Below are positions 14,438-22,247 of a stretch of DNA of 30,471 bases, piece by piece. The notes below the pieces were generated by a model. The model saw only the letters and a program-made list of their open reading frames with translations. It searched no databases and was not told where the DNA came from. The position numbers were made by a program, and so were the translations under genes. Positions within the stretch are counted from its first letter, which is position 1. Each line of letters starts with the position of its first letter. Source of the stretch: Microbacteriaceae bacterium (GTDB lineage Bacteria > Actinomycetota > Actinomycetes > Actinomycetales > Microbacteriaceae); NCBI GenBank assembly GCA_947447385.1, contig CANFKN010000002.1, forward strand, positions 1 through 30,471, given 5' to 3'.

Positions 14438-15367
14438 CTAAACAGCACGCCTTCGTGTGATGCGAGCTTTTAGGTTCTTGGCAAGCTTGATCTCAGGATG
14501 CACTCGAGAGAGCATCAGCACGCCACTAATGGCAGTGGCACCGCATGCGAGAAATGCGATGCTGAACCAACCGTTCACGCCGTCCATCTCGCCAAGAATG
14601 CTCACACCTATAACTACCGCGACAAGTGGGTCAATCACTGTAAGCCCGGCTATCACCAAATCTGGTGGGCCAGAAGCGTAGGCGTTCTGAACGAACCATC
14701 CGCCAAGCGCCATGGCGCCCAAAAGCGCAACGGCACAGAACACCGTCAACCATTCAAATTGTGCTTGTTCAATGCGTTTGATAACGACCTTGGCCAGGGT
14801 GGCAACAAAACCATAAAGCACTCCAGTGCCGATGATGTAGGTCAGTGCGCCAAACTTTTTTGCGAACCTCAAAAAAGCAAGACCAAAGATTACGAGAATA
14901 ACCACCAAGGCCCCAAGCACCTGCCGAAGTTTATTGTCGTCGATTTGCGGCTCGGTGGCCACGAGTGACGCCATAACAACGAAGCCTGCGATTCCAATTG
15001 TGCAAAACCCGATCGCGATGACCGTGGCCCGGTTCAGTTTGGTCTGATTGAACTTGGCGTTCAGAAGTGAAGTTGAAACCAGTGCGATGACGCCAACGGG
15101 CTGAACCACAATCAGCGGTGCTAAACCCAGGGCAGTTAGCTGCAAGAGTGTTGCTAAACCAAGAAGAATTGTGCCTGCGAGCCAGCGTGGCCTCTTCATG
15201 ACATTAAGCAACTGTCGAAGATTCAGAACGCTCTTCAATGAAGATTTCAACCGCTGAGATTTTTGCTGAAGCGCAACCGCGTCGTTCTGCAATTGTGCGC
15301 CGAAAGACATCGAAAATGCGCCGAGTGCAGCTAATGCGATAGCGAGAAGGCGCGAAACATCTGTCAT
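14438..15367 (-). CDS. Multi-span membrane transporter of the DMT (EamA/NIPA-like) superfamily
   Basis: The 309-residue protein has about nine hydrophobic segments arranged as two halves, as in drug/metabolite transporters. Recognisable stretches are ALAALGAFSMSFGAQLQ in the first helix, APLIVVQPVGVIALVST in helix 3, FGALTYIIGTGVLYGFVATL at mid-protein, and LTVIDPLVAVVIGVSILGE near the end. The QP and DP positions in these are typical of the NIPA-like DMT branch common in Actinobacteria. Some NIPA proteins move magnesium, but I would not assign a substrate here. ATG 15367 is chosen because GAAAGG lies about 9 bases upstream and it begins directly with the first helix. Longer in-frame starts would reach into the divergent deformylase gene. 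It stops 16 bases before the glycosyltransferase start. Confidence 0.75.
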   Translation of the reverse strand: MTDVSRLLAIALAALGAFSMSFGAQLQNDAVALQQKSQRLKSSLKSVLNLRQLLNVMKRPRWLAGTILLGLATLLQLTALGLAPLIVVQPVGVIALVSTSLLNAKFNQTKLNRATVIAIGFCTIGIAGFVVMASLVATEPQIDDNKLRQVLGALVVILVIFGLAFLRFAKKFGALTYIIGTGVLYGFVATLAKVVIKRIEQAQFEWLTVFCAVALLGAMALGGWFVQNAYASGPPDLVIAGLTVIDPLVAVVIGVSILGEMDGVNGWFSIAFLACGATAISGVLMLSRVHPEIKLAKNLKARITRRRAV

Positions 15368-15440
15368 TGCCAAACGCCTTTCTTGCATTGCAGGTTTGTT
15401 GCTGTGCTTAAGACTACCGCGATGCCGATAAATTTGACGC
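15368..15440. promoter_or_regulatory. Divergent promoter region between the DMT transporter and peptide deformylase
   Basis: These 73 bases separate the only divergent gene pair in the window. On the plus strand TAAATT (15429-15434) ends 6 bases before the def ATG with no Shine-Dalgarno sequence, fitting a leaderless def transcript. I cannot place a convincing -35 for either direction. Confidence 0.4.
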
Positions 15441-16007
15441 ATGGCTATTAGACGCATTCACATCACCGGCTCCCCTGTTCTGCACCGCAGAGCTCAAGAG
15501 GTCACCGAGTTCAATCGCGAACTCTCAACCTTGGTAAAAGACATGTATCAAACGATGGATAAAGCCCCTGGCGTGGGGTTAGCCGCCACCCAGGTTGGAA
15601 TCGGTTTGCGCGTTTTCGTATATGACTACGAGGATGCCGACGGAAACCCGGTGCGCGGTGAGGTGATCAATCCGAAACTCGAGGTTGGCCCAATTAGCGA
15701 AGAGCCCGCTGATGAAGAGAATGAAATTGAAGGATGTCTGTCATTCCCTGGCGAGCGTTTTCCGCTGAAAAGAGCGAATTGGGTAAAACTTTCTGGAGTT
15801 GACCTGAATCAGAACCCCGTTGAAATTGAAGCGACTGGTTGGCTAGCGAGAATTTTTCAGCATGAGTATGACCACTTGGAGGGCACGCTGTATGTTGACA
15901 AGCTAGCAGAAGGCTACGCTTCAGAAGCCGCCGATTTGGCGAAAGAATATGGCTGGGGAGTCGAAGGAAATTCGTGGTTGCCCGGCAAAGACAAGCTTGA
16001 GGGGTAA
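15441..16007 (+). CDS. def: Peptide deformylase
   Basis: This 188-residue metalloenzyme removes the formyl group from the N-terminal Met of new proteins. All three family motifs are intact: motif 1 GVGLAATQVG (44-53), motif 2 EGCLSFPGE with metal ligand C99, and motif 3 FQHEYDHLEG with ligands H141 and H145 and catalytic E142. Length is normal for the bacterial enzyme. It is the only protein gene on the plus strand, and runs convergently into the response-regulator gene with just 9 bases between stop codons and no visible terminator. The start has no ribosome binding site; a -10-like TAAATT precedes it by 6 bases. Confidence 0.97.
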   Translation: MAIRRIHITGSPVLHRRAQEVTEFNRELSTLVKDMYQTMDKAPGVGLAATQVGIGLRVFVYDYEDADGNPVRGEVINPKLEVGPISEEPADEENEIEGCLSFPGERFPLKRANWVKLSGVDLNQNPVEIEATGWLARIFQHEYDHLEGTLYVDKLAEGYASEAADLAKEYGWGVEGNSWLPGKDKLEG

Positions 16008-16016
16008 AACGAGCAT

Positions 16017-16694
16017 CTAGGCTTCTGGCTGGAGCCTGCCGGCTTCAAATAATGCCAAAGCAAATTGGGCCCTTGTGGCGAATTCGAAGTGAGTCAATAA
16101 CCGTTTGAAAAGTTGTTTGACTCGCATCTTTGAGAAACCTGTCTTCTCGGCAATCTCGGTGTCTGAGAAACCCGCCTCAAAGTGTTCGAGAATATCTAGC
16201 AACTTGCCATCGAGGTTCGCGAGTTTCAGGTCGAACTCAGCTGAGCTTTTTCTTGTCAGATTTGCTCCTTGAAACAGGTCAATCAGCGGTGCCATTTCTA
16301 AGTCGCGGTTGACATGGGCTTGACTTCGAATTGAAGCTAGTAACTCTTCAGCACCGGCCTCCTCCACAACAAAATCAGCCGCTCCGCAGCGCATTACTGC
16401 TATGTCTAGCTCAACAGAGAAAAATGGTGCGCTGATGATAGTTGTTACCGGAAACTCGCCCTGCTGGAATGCCTTGCGATTGAGCTGTTCGACCAGCCAA
16501 ACGCCATCTTTGCCCGATAAACGATGATCGACAACTAAGACGTCTAGGGTCAAATCGTCTATCGCAGCCAACACTTCTTGAGAGCTGCCAGCTTCAAACA
16601 CAACCGACATGTCGGGTTGCGAATTAACTAGTAGGTTCTTGCCATATCTAATGCTTTGGTTTGGGTTGCAAAGACCAACGCGAATCACAGCCAT
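16017..16694 (-). CDS. LuxR/NarL-type response regulator with degenerate receiver domain
   Basis: The 225-residue protein has an N-terminal receiver-like domain (about 1-125) and a C-terminal LuxR-type helix-turn-helix (about 155-215), with the recognition region SDTEIAEKTGFSKMRVKQLF. The phosphoacceptor position is kept as D56 (VLVVDHRLSG) and S89 fills the Thr/Ser switch site. However, the acidic pair that binds Mg2+ (usually DD after the first strand) is replaced by Cys-Asn (VGLCNPNQ, residues 9-10), and the invariant Lys is E111 (ADFVVEE). Regular Mg-dependent phosphorylation is therefore doubtful, and DNA binding may respond to another cue. It begins 3 bases after the kinase stop without a strong ribosome binding site, so translation is probably coupled. 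Assignment to the family is firm; mode of control is inference. Confidence 0.85.
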   Translation of the reverse strand: MAVIRVGLCNPNQSIRYGKNLLVNSQPDMSVVFEAGSSQEVLAAIDDLTLDVLVVDHRLSGKDGVWLVEQLNRKAFQQGEFPVTTIISAPFFSVELDIAVMRCGAADFVVEEAGAEELLASIRSQAHVNRDLEMAPLIDLFQGANLTRKSSAEFDLKLANLDGKLLDILEHFEAGFSDTEIAEKTGFSKMRVKQLFKRLLTHFEFATRAQFALALFEAGRLQPEA

Positions 16695-16697
16695 TGG

Positions 16698-17951
16698 CTA
16701 TTCGACGCCGATTCGACCAGCGGTCGATTTGAGGTGTGGAAAAATTGCTGAAACCGTGTATCCGACGCCTGAGACTCTAGTGACCTCAACCGAGCCGCCA
16801 TAGAGAGCGGCGCGTTCACGCATTGCGGTAATGCTTATGCCGACGATGGGCTGAATGAGGCTATCGAGGTCATCGTCAAGGCCATAGCCACCCTCAAACT
16901 TTTCTCCAGCTTCTTCGGCTTTAGATTTGAGCTCTCGGTTACTAGTTTCAATGCCGTTGTCTTTTACTAGAAGCTGCATTCCGTCTTCAACCCACATAAA
17001 ATCCACCGAAATCGAAGAACCAACAGGAACGTGCTGTCTGATGTTTTCGAGTGAATCGAAGACGATGCGATAGATGGCCAACTCAGCACCTTCGGCCAGC
17101 TCGAAGCGAGCGCCGCTGTGGGTCAGTGTTGCTGAGAAACCATACTCTCGCAGGGCGATTATTAGGGCTTCGACGTCATCGATTCCTGGCGGCGCAGACT
17201 GAAGTTCTAAGTTGCGATTGAGCTGGGAGTATAGTCGTCGCAGTTCTTGGTGAGCTGATCTGGCATCGGTTGAGATTCTTTGCAAAACACGTGACGCTGC
17301 CTCAGGATCGATTTTGGCTGCATAAGTGCCGCCCTCGGCCTGGGCGAGCACGGCAGTAACATCTTGCAGAACCACTTCTGAGATTTCACGGGCAATTTGA
17401 AAGCGCTGTTCCTGCTCAGCGAGTCGGAGTGAAAGATTAGATGATTCGATTTTGAATGCTGCCAAAAGCGATGACTCTGGTTCACGGGCAAGTTGAAGCG
17501 ATGTGTATCTGCCGACAAAAAAGGTCAACAAAAAACACGCAGTTGCTAAGAATATTTGCGAGCCCGCTAACGATGGCGATGTCACGAAAACATGATTCAC
17601 GTTCAATCGAATCGCAACGCTAGACAAAGCAAGAAAAGCAACCGCAAGGCCCGAGACGCGCAATACAAACTTTGACGACATTGCAATCAAAAACACGACG
17701 AAAAAGACGCCTAGAGCCGAGAAAGCGATGCCGGTGTCAAAGATCCAAGATAGCGACGCCCACAAGATGAGTAGTGCAATTGAAAGTTGAGCAAAACGCC
17801 GAATCACCAGTAAAGATGCAACCATCGGCACAACAGCAACCAATGCCCAGGGGTTGCCGGAGGAAAGCTCAAGAGCGCTAAAAAAAACTAGGAAAATGCT
17901 AGCGAAAATAATGTTTGGAAGCCATTGCTTATTTTGGATCCACTGAATCAA
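16698..17951 (-). CDS. Membrane sensor kinase-like protein lacking the DHp histidine
   Basis: The 417-residue protein has about five or six hydrophobic helices in residues 12-150, no large extracellular domain, then a coiled-coil/DHp region and a C-terminal HATPase_c domain. In HisKA_3 kinases the phosphorylated His lies in IAREIHD; here the stretch reads FQIAREISEVVLQDV, with Ser191 where His should be. The ATP-binding side keeps N303 (IVFDSLENIRQH), G1-like VKDNG (D331-G333) and a G2-like GISITAMRERAA, so nucleotide binding seems possible. The start is TTG 17951, fixed by AGGAGG with 5-base spacing. The gene lies 22 bases after tRNA-Asn and 3 bases before its response regulator, forming a two-gene unit whose partners are both degenerate. 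It may be a pseudokinase sensor. Confidence 0.85.
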   Translation of the reverse strand: MIQWIQNKQWLPNIIFASIFLVFFSALELSSGNPWALVAVVPMVASLLVIRRFAQLSIALLILWASLSWIFDTGIAFSALGVFFVVFLIAMSSKFVLRVSGLAVAFLALSSVAIRLNVNHVFVTSPSLAGSQIFLATACFLLTFFVGRYTSLQLAREPESSLLAAFKIESSNLSLRLAEQEQRFQIAREISEVVLQDVTAVLAQAEGGTYAAKIDPEAASRVLQRISTDARSAHQELRRLYSQLNRNLELQSAPPGIDDVEALIIALREYGFSATLTHSGARFELAEGAELAIYRIVFDSLENIRQHVPVGSSISVDFMWVEDGMQLLVKDNGIETSNRELKSKAEEAGEKFEGGYGLDDDLDSLIQPIVGISITAMRERAALYGGSVEVTRVSGVGYTVSAIFPHLKSTAGRIGVE

Positions 17952-17956
17952 CGTGG

Positions 17957-17962
17957 CCTCCT
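17957..17962 (-). promoter_or_regulatory. Consensus ribosome binding site that fixes a TTG start
   Basis: AGGAGG on the minus strand, 5 bases before TTG 17951 of the sensor kinase-like gene. It is among the strongest Shine-Dalgarno sequences I found in the window and decides the non-ATG start. Confidence 0.85.
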
Positions 17963-17973
17963 AAGAAGAAAGG

Positions 17974-18049
17974 TGGCTCCCCGACTTGGACTCGAACCAA
18001 GAACCCTCCGGTTAACAGCCGAATGCTCTGCCAATTGAGCTATCGAGGA
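17974..18049 (-). tRNA. tRNA-Asn (GTT anticodon)
   Basis: The cloverleaf is complete: acceptor TCCTCGA/TCGGGGA with one T-G pair, D-stem GCTC/GAGC, anticodon stem TTCGG/CCGGA with loop CTGTTAA (anticodon at 18014-18016), T-stem CTTGG/CCAAG with TTCGAGT, discriminator G and encoded CCA (17974-17976). It sits 41 bases after the 2-hydroxyacid dehydrogenase gene and 22 bases before the sensor kinase-like gene. Confidence 0.97.
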
Positions 18050-18090
18050 ATGTGTCTTTCGACAACTAGAAAACAATAGCAAAGAAATGC

Positions 18091-19038
18091 CTAATAACCA
18101 AGTTGAGCGTCAACCTGGCCAACAAGTTGCTCACCTGCTAAGAATGCAGTCACGTTTTCGTGAATTCTCTTTGAAAAAAGTCGAACCACCATTGGCCTCG
18201 TATCAGCACTGTGAGGCGTAACGATTAGGTTTGGAGCGCTCCACAAAGAATGGCTGTCGGGCAATGGCTCTGGGTCTGTCACATCGATACCTGCGCCTGC
18301 GATGATGCCTCCTTTCAACGCGTGTTCGAGTGCAGCAGTATCGACCATGGGCCCGCGAGCAATGTTCACTAAATATGCTGTGTCTTTCATCAAGGCAAAG
18401 CGTCTGGCATCAAATAGGCCGGTTGTCTCAGGTGTCAAAGCCGCAGCCAGAATAACGACGTCGGCGAGGGCAAGTTGTTCGTCTAAACGATCGAACCCGA
18501 GGGTTTCGGTCGCGCCCGGCATCGACAACCCACCGTGCTTTCTAACAACTGCAACGTGTGTTTTGAAAGGTGCCAGAAGAGTCAAGAGCTCCTCGGTAAT
18601 GCCGCCACCGCCAAAAATCAGCACACGAGATTCATACAGGCTGACTGCAAATTGCCTTCCCCATTTTTTTTCGAGGATGCGCTCCGGCAGTGCCCTGCAA
18701 AGCGCCAGTGTCAGAGCCAAGGCGTGTTCGGCGACTGGCTCGCGATAACAACCTTTTGCGCTGGTAAACGTGAGTTTCGAGTGCGGGGTTGAACTAGTGC
18801 CCGAAGCGTTCGTGGCTATTATGTCTGCAAACGCATCTACCCCGGCGAAGGGTAGTTGAACCCATTCGAGTTGCGGGTTAGCTATCAGAAGCTCAGCCAG
18901 CTGATGAGGTGCGTGATAGTCGGTCCAGATCAATGCTCTGACCTCAGATGACATCTGCGTTACCACGCCACCGCCAGCAACGACAGCTGCTTCGTATTCG
19001 ACGAACGATTTTGGCTCAATGGCGACTAACTTGTTCAT
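18091..19038 (-). CDS. D-isomer-specific 2-hydroxyacid dehydrogenase family protein
   Basis: The 315-residue NAD(P)-dependent oxidoreductase shows the family's catalytic triad: R228 (NIARGPMVD), E257 (DVTDPEPLP) and H276 (VTPHSAD). The substrate loop WVQLPFAGVD lies at about 59-68. The dinucleotide-binding loop is unusual: LIFGGGGITEEL gives G143-x-G145-x-x-T148 instead of GxGxxG. After the second beta-strand VAVVRK replaces the usual acidic residue, which would favour NADP over NAD. The family interconverts 2-keto and D-2-hydroxy acids; the substrate here is unknown. ATG 19038 overlaps the dnaG stop as ATGA, so it is translationally coupled to the primase, probably by genome compaction rather than function. 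Confidence 0.88.
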   Translation of the reverse strand: MNKLVAIEPKSFVEYEAAVVAGGGVVTQMSSEVRALIWTDYHAPHQLAELLIANPQLEWVQLPFAGVDAFADIIATNASGTSSTPHSKLTFTSAKGCYREPVAEHALALTLALCRALPERILEKKWGRQFAVSLYESRVLIFGGGGITEELLTLLAPFKTHVAVVRKHGGLSMPGATETLGFDRLDEQLALADVVILAAALTPETTGLFDARRFALMKDTAYLVNIARGPMVDTAALEHALKGGIIAGAGIDVTDPEPLPDSHSLWSAPNLIVTPHSADTRPMVVRLFSKRIHENVTAFLAGEQLVGQVDAQLGY

Positions 19039-20945
19039 CGCAACGACCTTCGTTGCTGTTCAAGCTCAATAAGTTGCTTTGAAACCTGTCGATATTCTGC
19101 AGCATCTGCAACTGGGTCAAGCCTTCTAAGCGCGGCCTGCAACTGGTTCTTTTCGCGGTTCAAAACTGAACCTAACGCGTGCAGCATCACACCCTCGGCG
19201 TAGGCAATGACGCCAGCTTCGTCGCTAACCGGTAGCTGTGACACAGCGACTTCACTTAGTAGCGCATGGAGCTCATCTGGCAAAAGCGCGGCAATGGCTC
19301 TTAGATAGGCGTTCTGACCTTCTTCAAGAATCTTTTGATTGCTCGCCAACGCGCCCACAATCGCCCTGCCGAGTTCGGCGTGCGCCGGAGCGCTAAAGCC
19401 AGCTGCAGCAATTCGTTCGAACACTTGCTTAGGCATGGCGGTCGGCAATTGCACCAACACCACGAGTGTGGTTCGCTCCATGCGGTTAATTGGATCGTTT
19501 AAATTCACGGCACCAAAAACTGGTGCTGAACTTACATCTCGCAGGTAATCAGGTGGCTCTTGCGTTTCGAGTGAAGCAGGGGGCGCATCTGCGATGCGCA
19601 TTTTCGAAACTCCCTCGCGGGCAATCGCCTGGGCTGCAGATTTGACGAAATCTGACACCTGGTTGGCGTCGAGGTTTGTCCAGCCAGCCAACTCGCGAAC
19701 ATATGCCGATTGGGTGGCTAAATCTGTGATGCCGGCAAGCACGGTTGCTGCCGCGCGAGCTCCAGCAACCTGACCCTCCAAGGTGTTCAGATTGAACTTT
19801 GACAGCTTCTGCTTGATGGCGAACTCAAACAGTGGCCGACGAGCATGAAGCATGGCCCTAACAGCTTCGTCACCTTTTTGTGACCGCAAATCACAGGGGT
19901 CGAGCCCATCGGGACCAATCGCAACAAAGGTTGCTGCGTTGAATTTGTGGCTGTCGGCGTATGCTCGCATGGCCGCTTTTTGACCAGCAGCATCAGGGTC
20001 GAATGTGAAGATAACCTCAGCCGGAACATCTGCTTCAGAACTAAGCATTCGCGTCAAAATGCGAATGTGTTCATCACCGAATGCGGTGCCACAGGTCGCT
20101 ACTGCCGTGGTGACTCCAGCCAAGTGACAAGCCATTACGTCGGTGTATCCCTCGACAACAACGACCTGCTGTTGTTTTGAGATGTCGCGCTTAGCCAAAT
20201 CGATTCCATAGAGAACCTGCGATTTGTGATAAACCGCTGTGTCGGAAGTGTTTAGATACTTTGGCCCAGTGTCGTCTTCATAAAGCTTTCTCGCACCGAA
20301 CCCAATGACTGCAGATGTAGCGTCGCGAATTGGCCAAATCAAACGGCCCCGAAATTTGTCATATGCGCCCTTGTCGCCCATGCTGGCCAAGCCAGCAGTG
20401 ACGAGCTCCGCTGGAGTAAAACCCTGAGCTGTCAAATGGTCACACAAATTGCGCCAGCCCTGCGGAGCGTAGCCGACGCCAAATAGTTTGGCGGCCTCGC
20501 GGTCGAATCCCCTACCGCTAAGAAAATCTCGACCTGTCGCAGCGCCAGCAGTGCTAAGTTGCGATTGGAAATAGGTGGCGGCGGCGGCGTTTGCTTCGAG
20601 GATGCGCGCACGTTGACCATAGGCTGGGTCAGCGCCGCCCTCTTCGTAAGTGAGCGTGTATCCGATTTTGCCAGCAACGCGCTCGACGGCTTCAGAAAAG
20701 CTTAGATTGTCTAGTTTTTGGACAAACTTATAAACGTCGCCGCCTTCGCCGCAACCAAAACAGTGATAGAAGCCCTGAGATGGGCGAACGTTAAACGAAG
20801 GGGACTTTTCGTCATGAAATGGGCAAAGGCCTTTAAGCGAGCCAACTCCCCCGGTGCGAAGCGCAACATATTCGCCAACGACGTCAGCTATGTTGGTGCG
20901 CGCTTTGACCGCTTCGATGTCTTTTGCGCTAATCTTGCCGGCCAT
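19035..20945 (-). CDS. dnaG: DNA primase
   Basis: The 636-residue protein synthesises RNA primers at the replication fork. The N-terminal CHC2 zinc-binding domain has C41, H44, C62 and C65 (CPFHDEKSPSF and HCFGCGEGGD). The catalytic core follows, with TOPRIM residues E265 (VVVEGYTDV) and D316/D318 (FTFDPDAAG). The remaining C-terminal part (from about 400) should be the helicase-interacting region, ending in the basic EQQRRSLR. Length is normal for Actinobacteria. It follows dgt by 19 bases. The ATG has no Shine-Dalgarno sequence, but TAGACT ends 6 bases upstream, fitting a leaderless start in addition to read-through from dgt. Confidence 0.97.
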   Translation of the reverse strand: MAGKISAKDIEAVKARTNIADVVGEYVALRTGGVGSLKGLCPFHDEKSPSFNVRPSQGFYHCFGCGEGGDVYKFVQKLDNLSFSEAVERVAGKIGYTLTYEEGGADPAYGQRARILEANAAAATYFQSQLSTAGAATGRDFLSGRGFDREAAKLFGVGYAPQGWRNLCDHLTAQGFTPAELVTAGLASMGDKGAYDKFRGRLIWPIRDATSAVIGFGARKLYEDDTGPKYLNTSDTAVYHKSQVLYGIDLAKRDISKQQQVVVVEGYTDVMACHLAGVTTAVATCGTAFGDEHIRILTRMLSSEADVPAEVIFTFDPDAAGQKAAMRAYADSHKFNAATFVAIGPDGLDPCDLRSQKGDEAVRAMLHARRPLFEFAIKQKLSKFNLNTLEGQVAGARAAATVLAGITDLATQSAYVRELAGWTNLDANQVSDFVKSAAQAIAREGVSKMRIADAPPASLETQEPPDYLRDVSSAPVFGAVNLNDPINRMERTTLVVLVQLPTAMPKQVFERIAAAGFSAPAHAELGRAIVGALASNQKILEEGQNAYLRAIAALLPDELHALLSEVAVSQLPVSDEAGVIAYAEGVMLHALGSVLNREKNQLQAALRRLDPVADAAEYRQVSKQLIELEQQRRSLR

Positions 20946-20964
20946 GTGAAAAGTCTAGTTTGCT

Positions 20965-22245
20965 TCAGCCGACGAGCTTGTGATGAAGGTTCAAGGCGCT
21001 CTGATCGGTTAGAGATGCGATTTGGTCAACAACAACACGGTGCTTAGCTTTATCGTCTGCTGCCTGGCTCCAAGAAACAGTCTGAATAACGTCAAGTGAG
21101 GCGCCATTGCTGGCAAGCAGAGCATCGGCAAGTTCAGAAAGAATCGCCCGTTGCCATTCATAGAAAGGACGTCTCGATTCATGTGACATTAGAAATGCAG
21201 AGACCAAACCCTTCAGAACAGAAATTTCGGCAGAAACAGTTTCAGGAACAACCACGCCTGAGCCAAATCGAGTTAACACGCTGTTTGATGCTTGGTCAAA
21301 AATAAAGTCTGTGGTTCGACCAACAAATCGACCAATAAGCGCGCTCGAGAGATTCTTGAGCCGCCCCAACGCAGCCCATGAATGGTCAAAGCTTGTAGGC
21401 CAAAACTCGAGAGCCATCAGGTTTTCAAGAGCTTCTTCGAGTTGCACCTCAGCAAGCAATCCACCGTTCCAGTGGCCGATTTTCTCGAGGAGTTCTTTTC
21501 TAGCTGCCGGATCTGCGATGACGGCCAAATCGACATAGCCAGAGACAATGGCATCTTCGAAGTCGTGCACAGAGTAGGCAACATCGTCAGCAAAGTCCAT
21601 GACCTGAGCTTCGGCACATTTGAGAAGATCAGGGGCGCCTCGCCTAAGCCACTCGAAAATTTCGCGGTCGTCGTCATAGACGCCGAATTTGGCGCTTCGG
21701 TCAGCACCTGGGTCAACGACTGCCTGTGACTGAGTCCAGGGGTACTTGCAGGTAGCGTCGAGCGACGCGCGTGTGAGGTTCAAGCCAACAGGGGAACCAT
21801 CGTCGTTGAGTACCTTTGGTTCTAAACGTGTCAAAAGCCTCAAGGTCTGGGCATTGCCTTCAAACCCGCCAAAATCTTTGGCCCAATCGTTGAGCGCGCG
21901 TTCGCCGTTATGCCCAAATGGTGGATGACCGAGATCGTGAGCGAGGCAGGCCATGTCAACCAAATCGGCATTCAAACCCAAATCAACCCCCATCTCGCGA
22001 CCGATTTGAGCAACCTCAAGCGAGTGGGTTAGGCGGGTGCGTGCATAGTCTCCATTTGACGGCGATAGCACTTGCGTCTTTGCTCCAAGTCGGCGAAGGG
22101 CTGAAGAATGAAGCACTCGAGCTCGATCGCGAGCGAATTCGCCTCGACGAGACCCGCCCTTGCGTTCCTCAAACACAAACCGCTCTCGGTCAAAGTCGCT
22201 ATAGCCATTCTCTGGCTCACGTTCGTTGATGCTTGATTCCCCCAC
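20965..22245 (-). CDS. dgt: Deoxyguanosinetriphosphate triphosphohydrolase-like protein (dNTPase)
   Basis: The 426-residue HD-domain enzyme hydrolyses dNTPs to nucleoside and triphosphate. Family landmarks are ARDRARVLHSSALRRL, RTRLTHSLEV with metal ligand H74, CLAHDLGHPPFGHNGE with H103-D104, and VMDFADDVAYSVHDFED with D220 as the last metal ligand. The start is GTG 22245, 2 bases after the dusB stop, with GGTGGA just upstream at the end of dusB serving as ribosome binding site. The placement between dusB and dnaG is the usual order in Microbacteriaceae and relatives. Substrate preference among dNTPs cannot be read from the sequence. Confidence 0.95.
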   Translation of the reverse strand: MGESSINEREPENGYSDFDRERFVFEERKGGSRRGEFARDRARVLHSSALRRLGAKTQVLSPSNGDYARTRLTHSLEVAQIGREMGVDLGLNADLVDMACLAHDLGHPPFGHNGERALNDWAKDFGGFEGNAQTLRLLTRLEPKVLNDDGSPVGLNLTRASLDATCKYPWTQSQAVVDPGADRSAKFGVYDDDREIFEWLRRGAPDLLKCAEAQVMDFADDVAYSVHDFEDAIVSGYVDLAVIADPAARKELLEKIGHWNGGLLAEVQLEEALENLMALEFWPTSFDHSWAALGRLKNLSSALIGRFVGRTTDFIFDQASNSVLTRFGSGVVVPETVSAEISVLKGLVSAFLMSHESRRPFYEWQRAILSELADALLASNGASLDVIQTVSWSQAADDKAKHRVVVDQIASLTDQSALNLHHKLVG

Positions 22246-22247
22246 TT

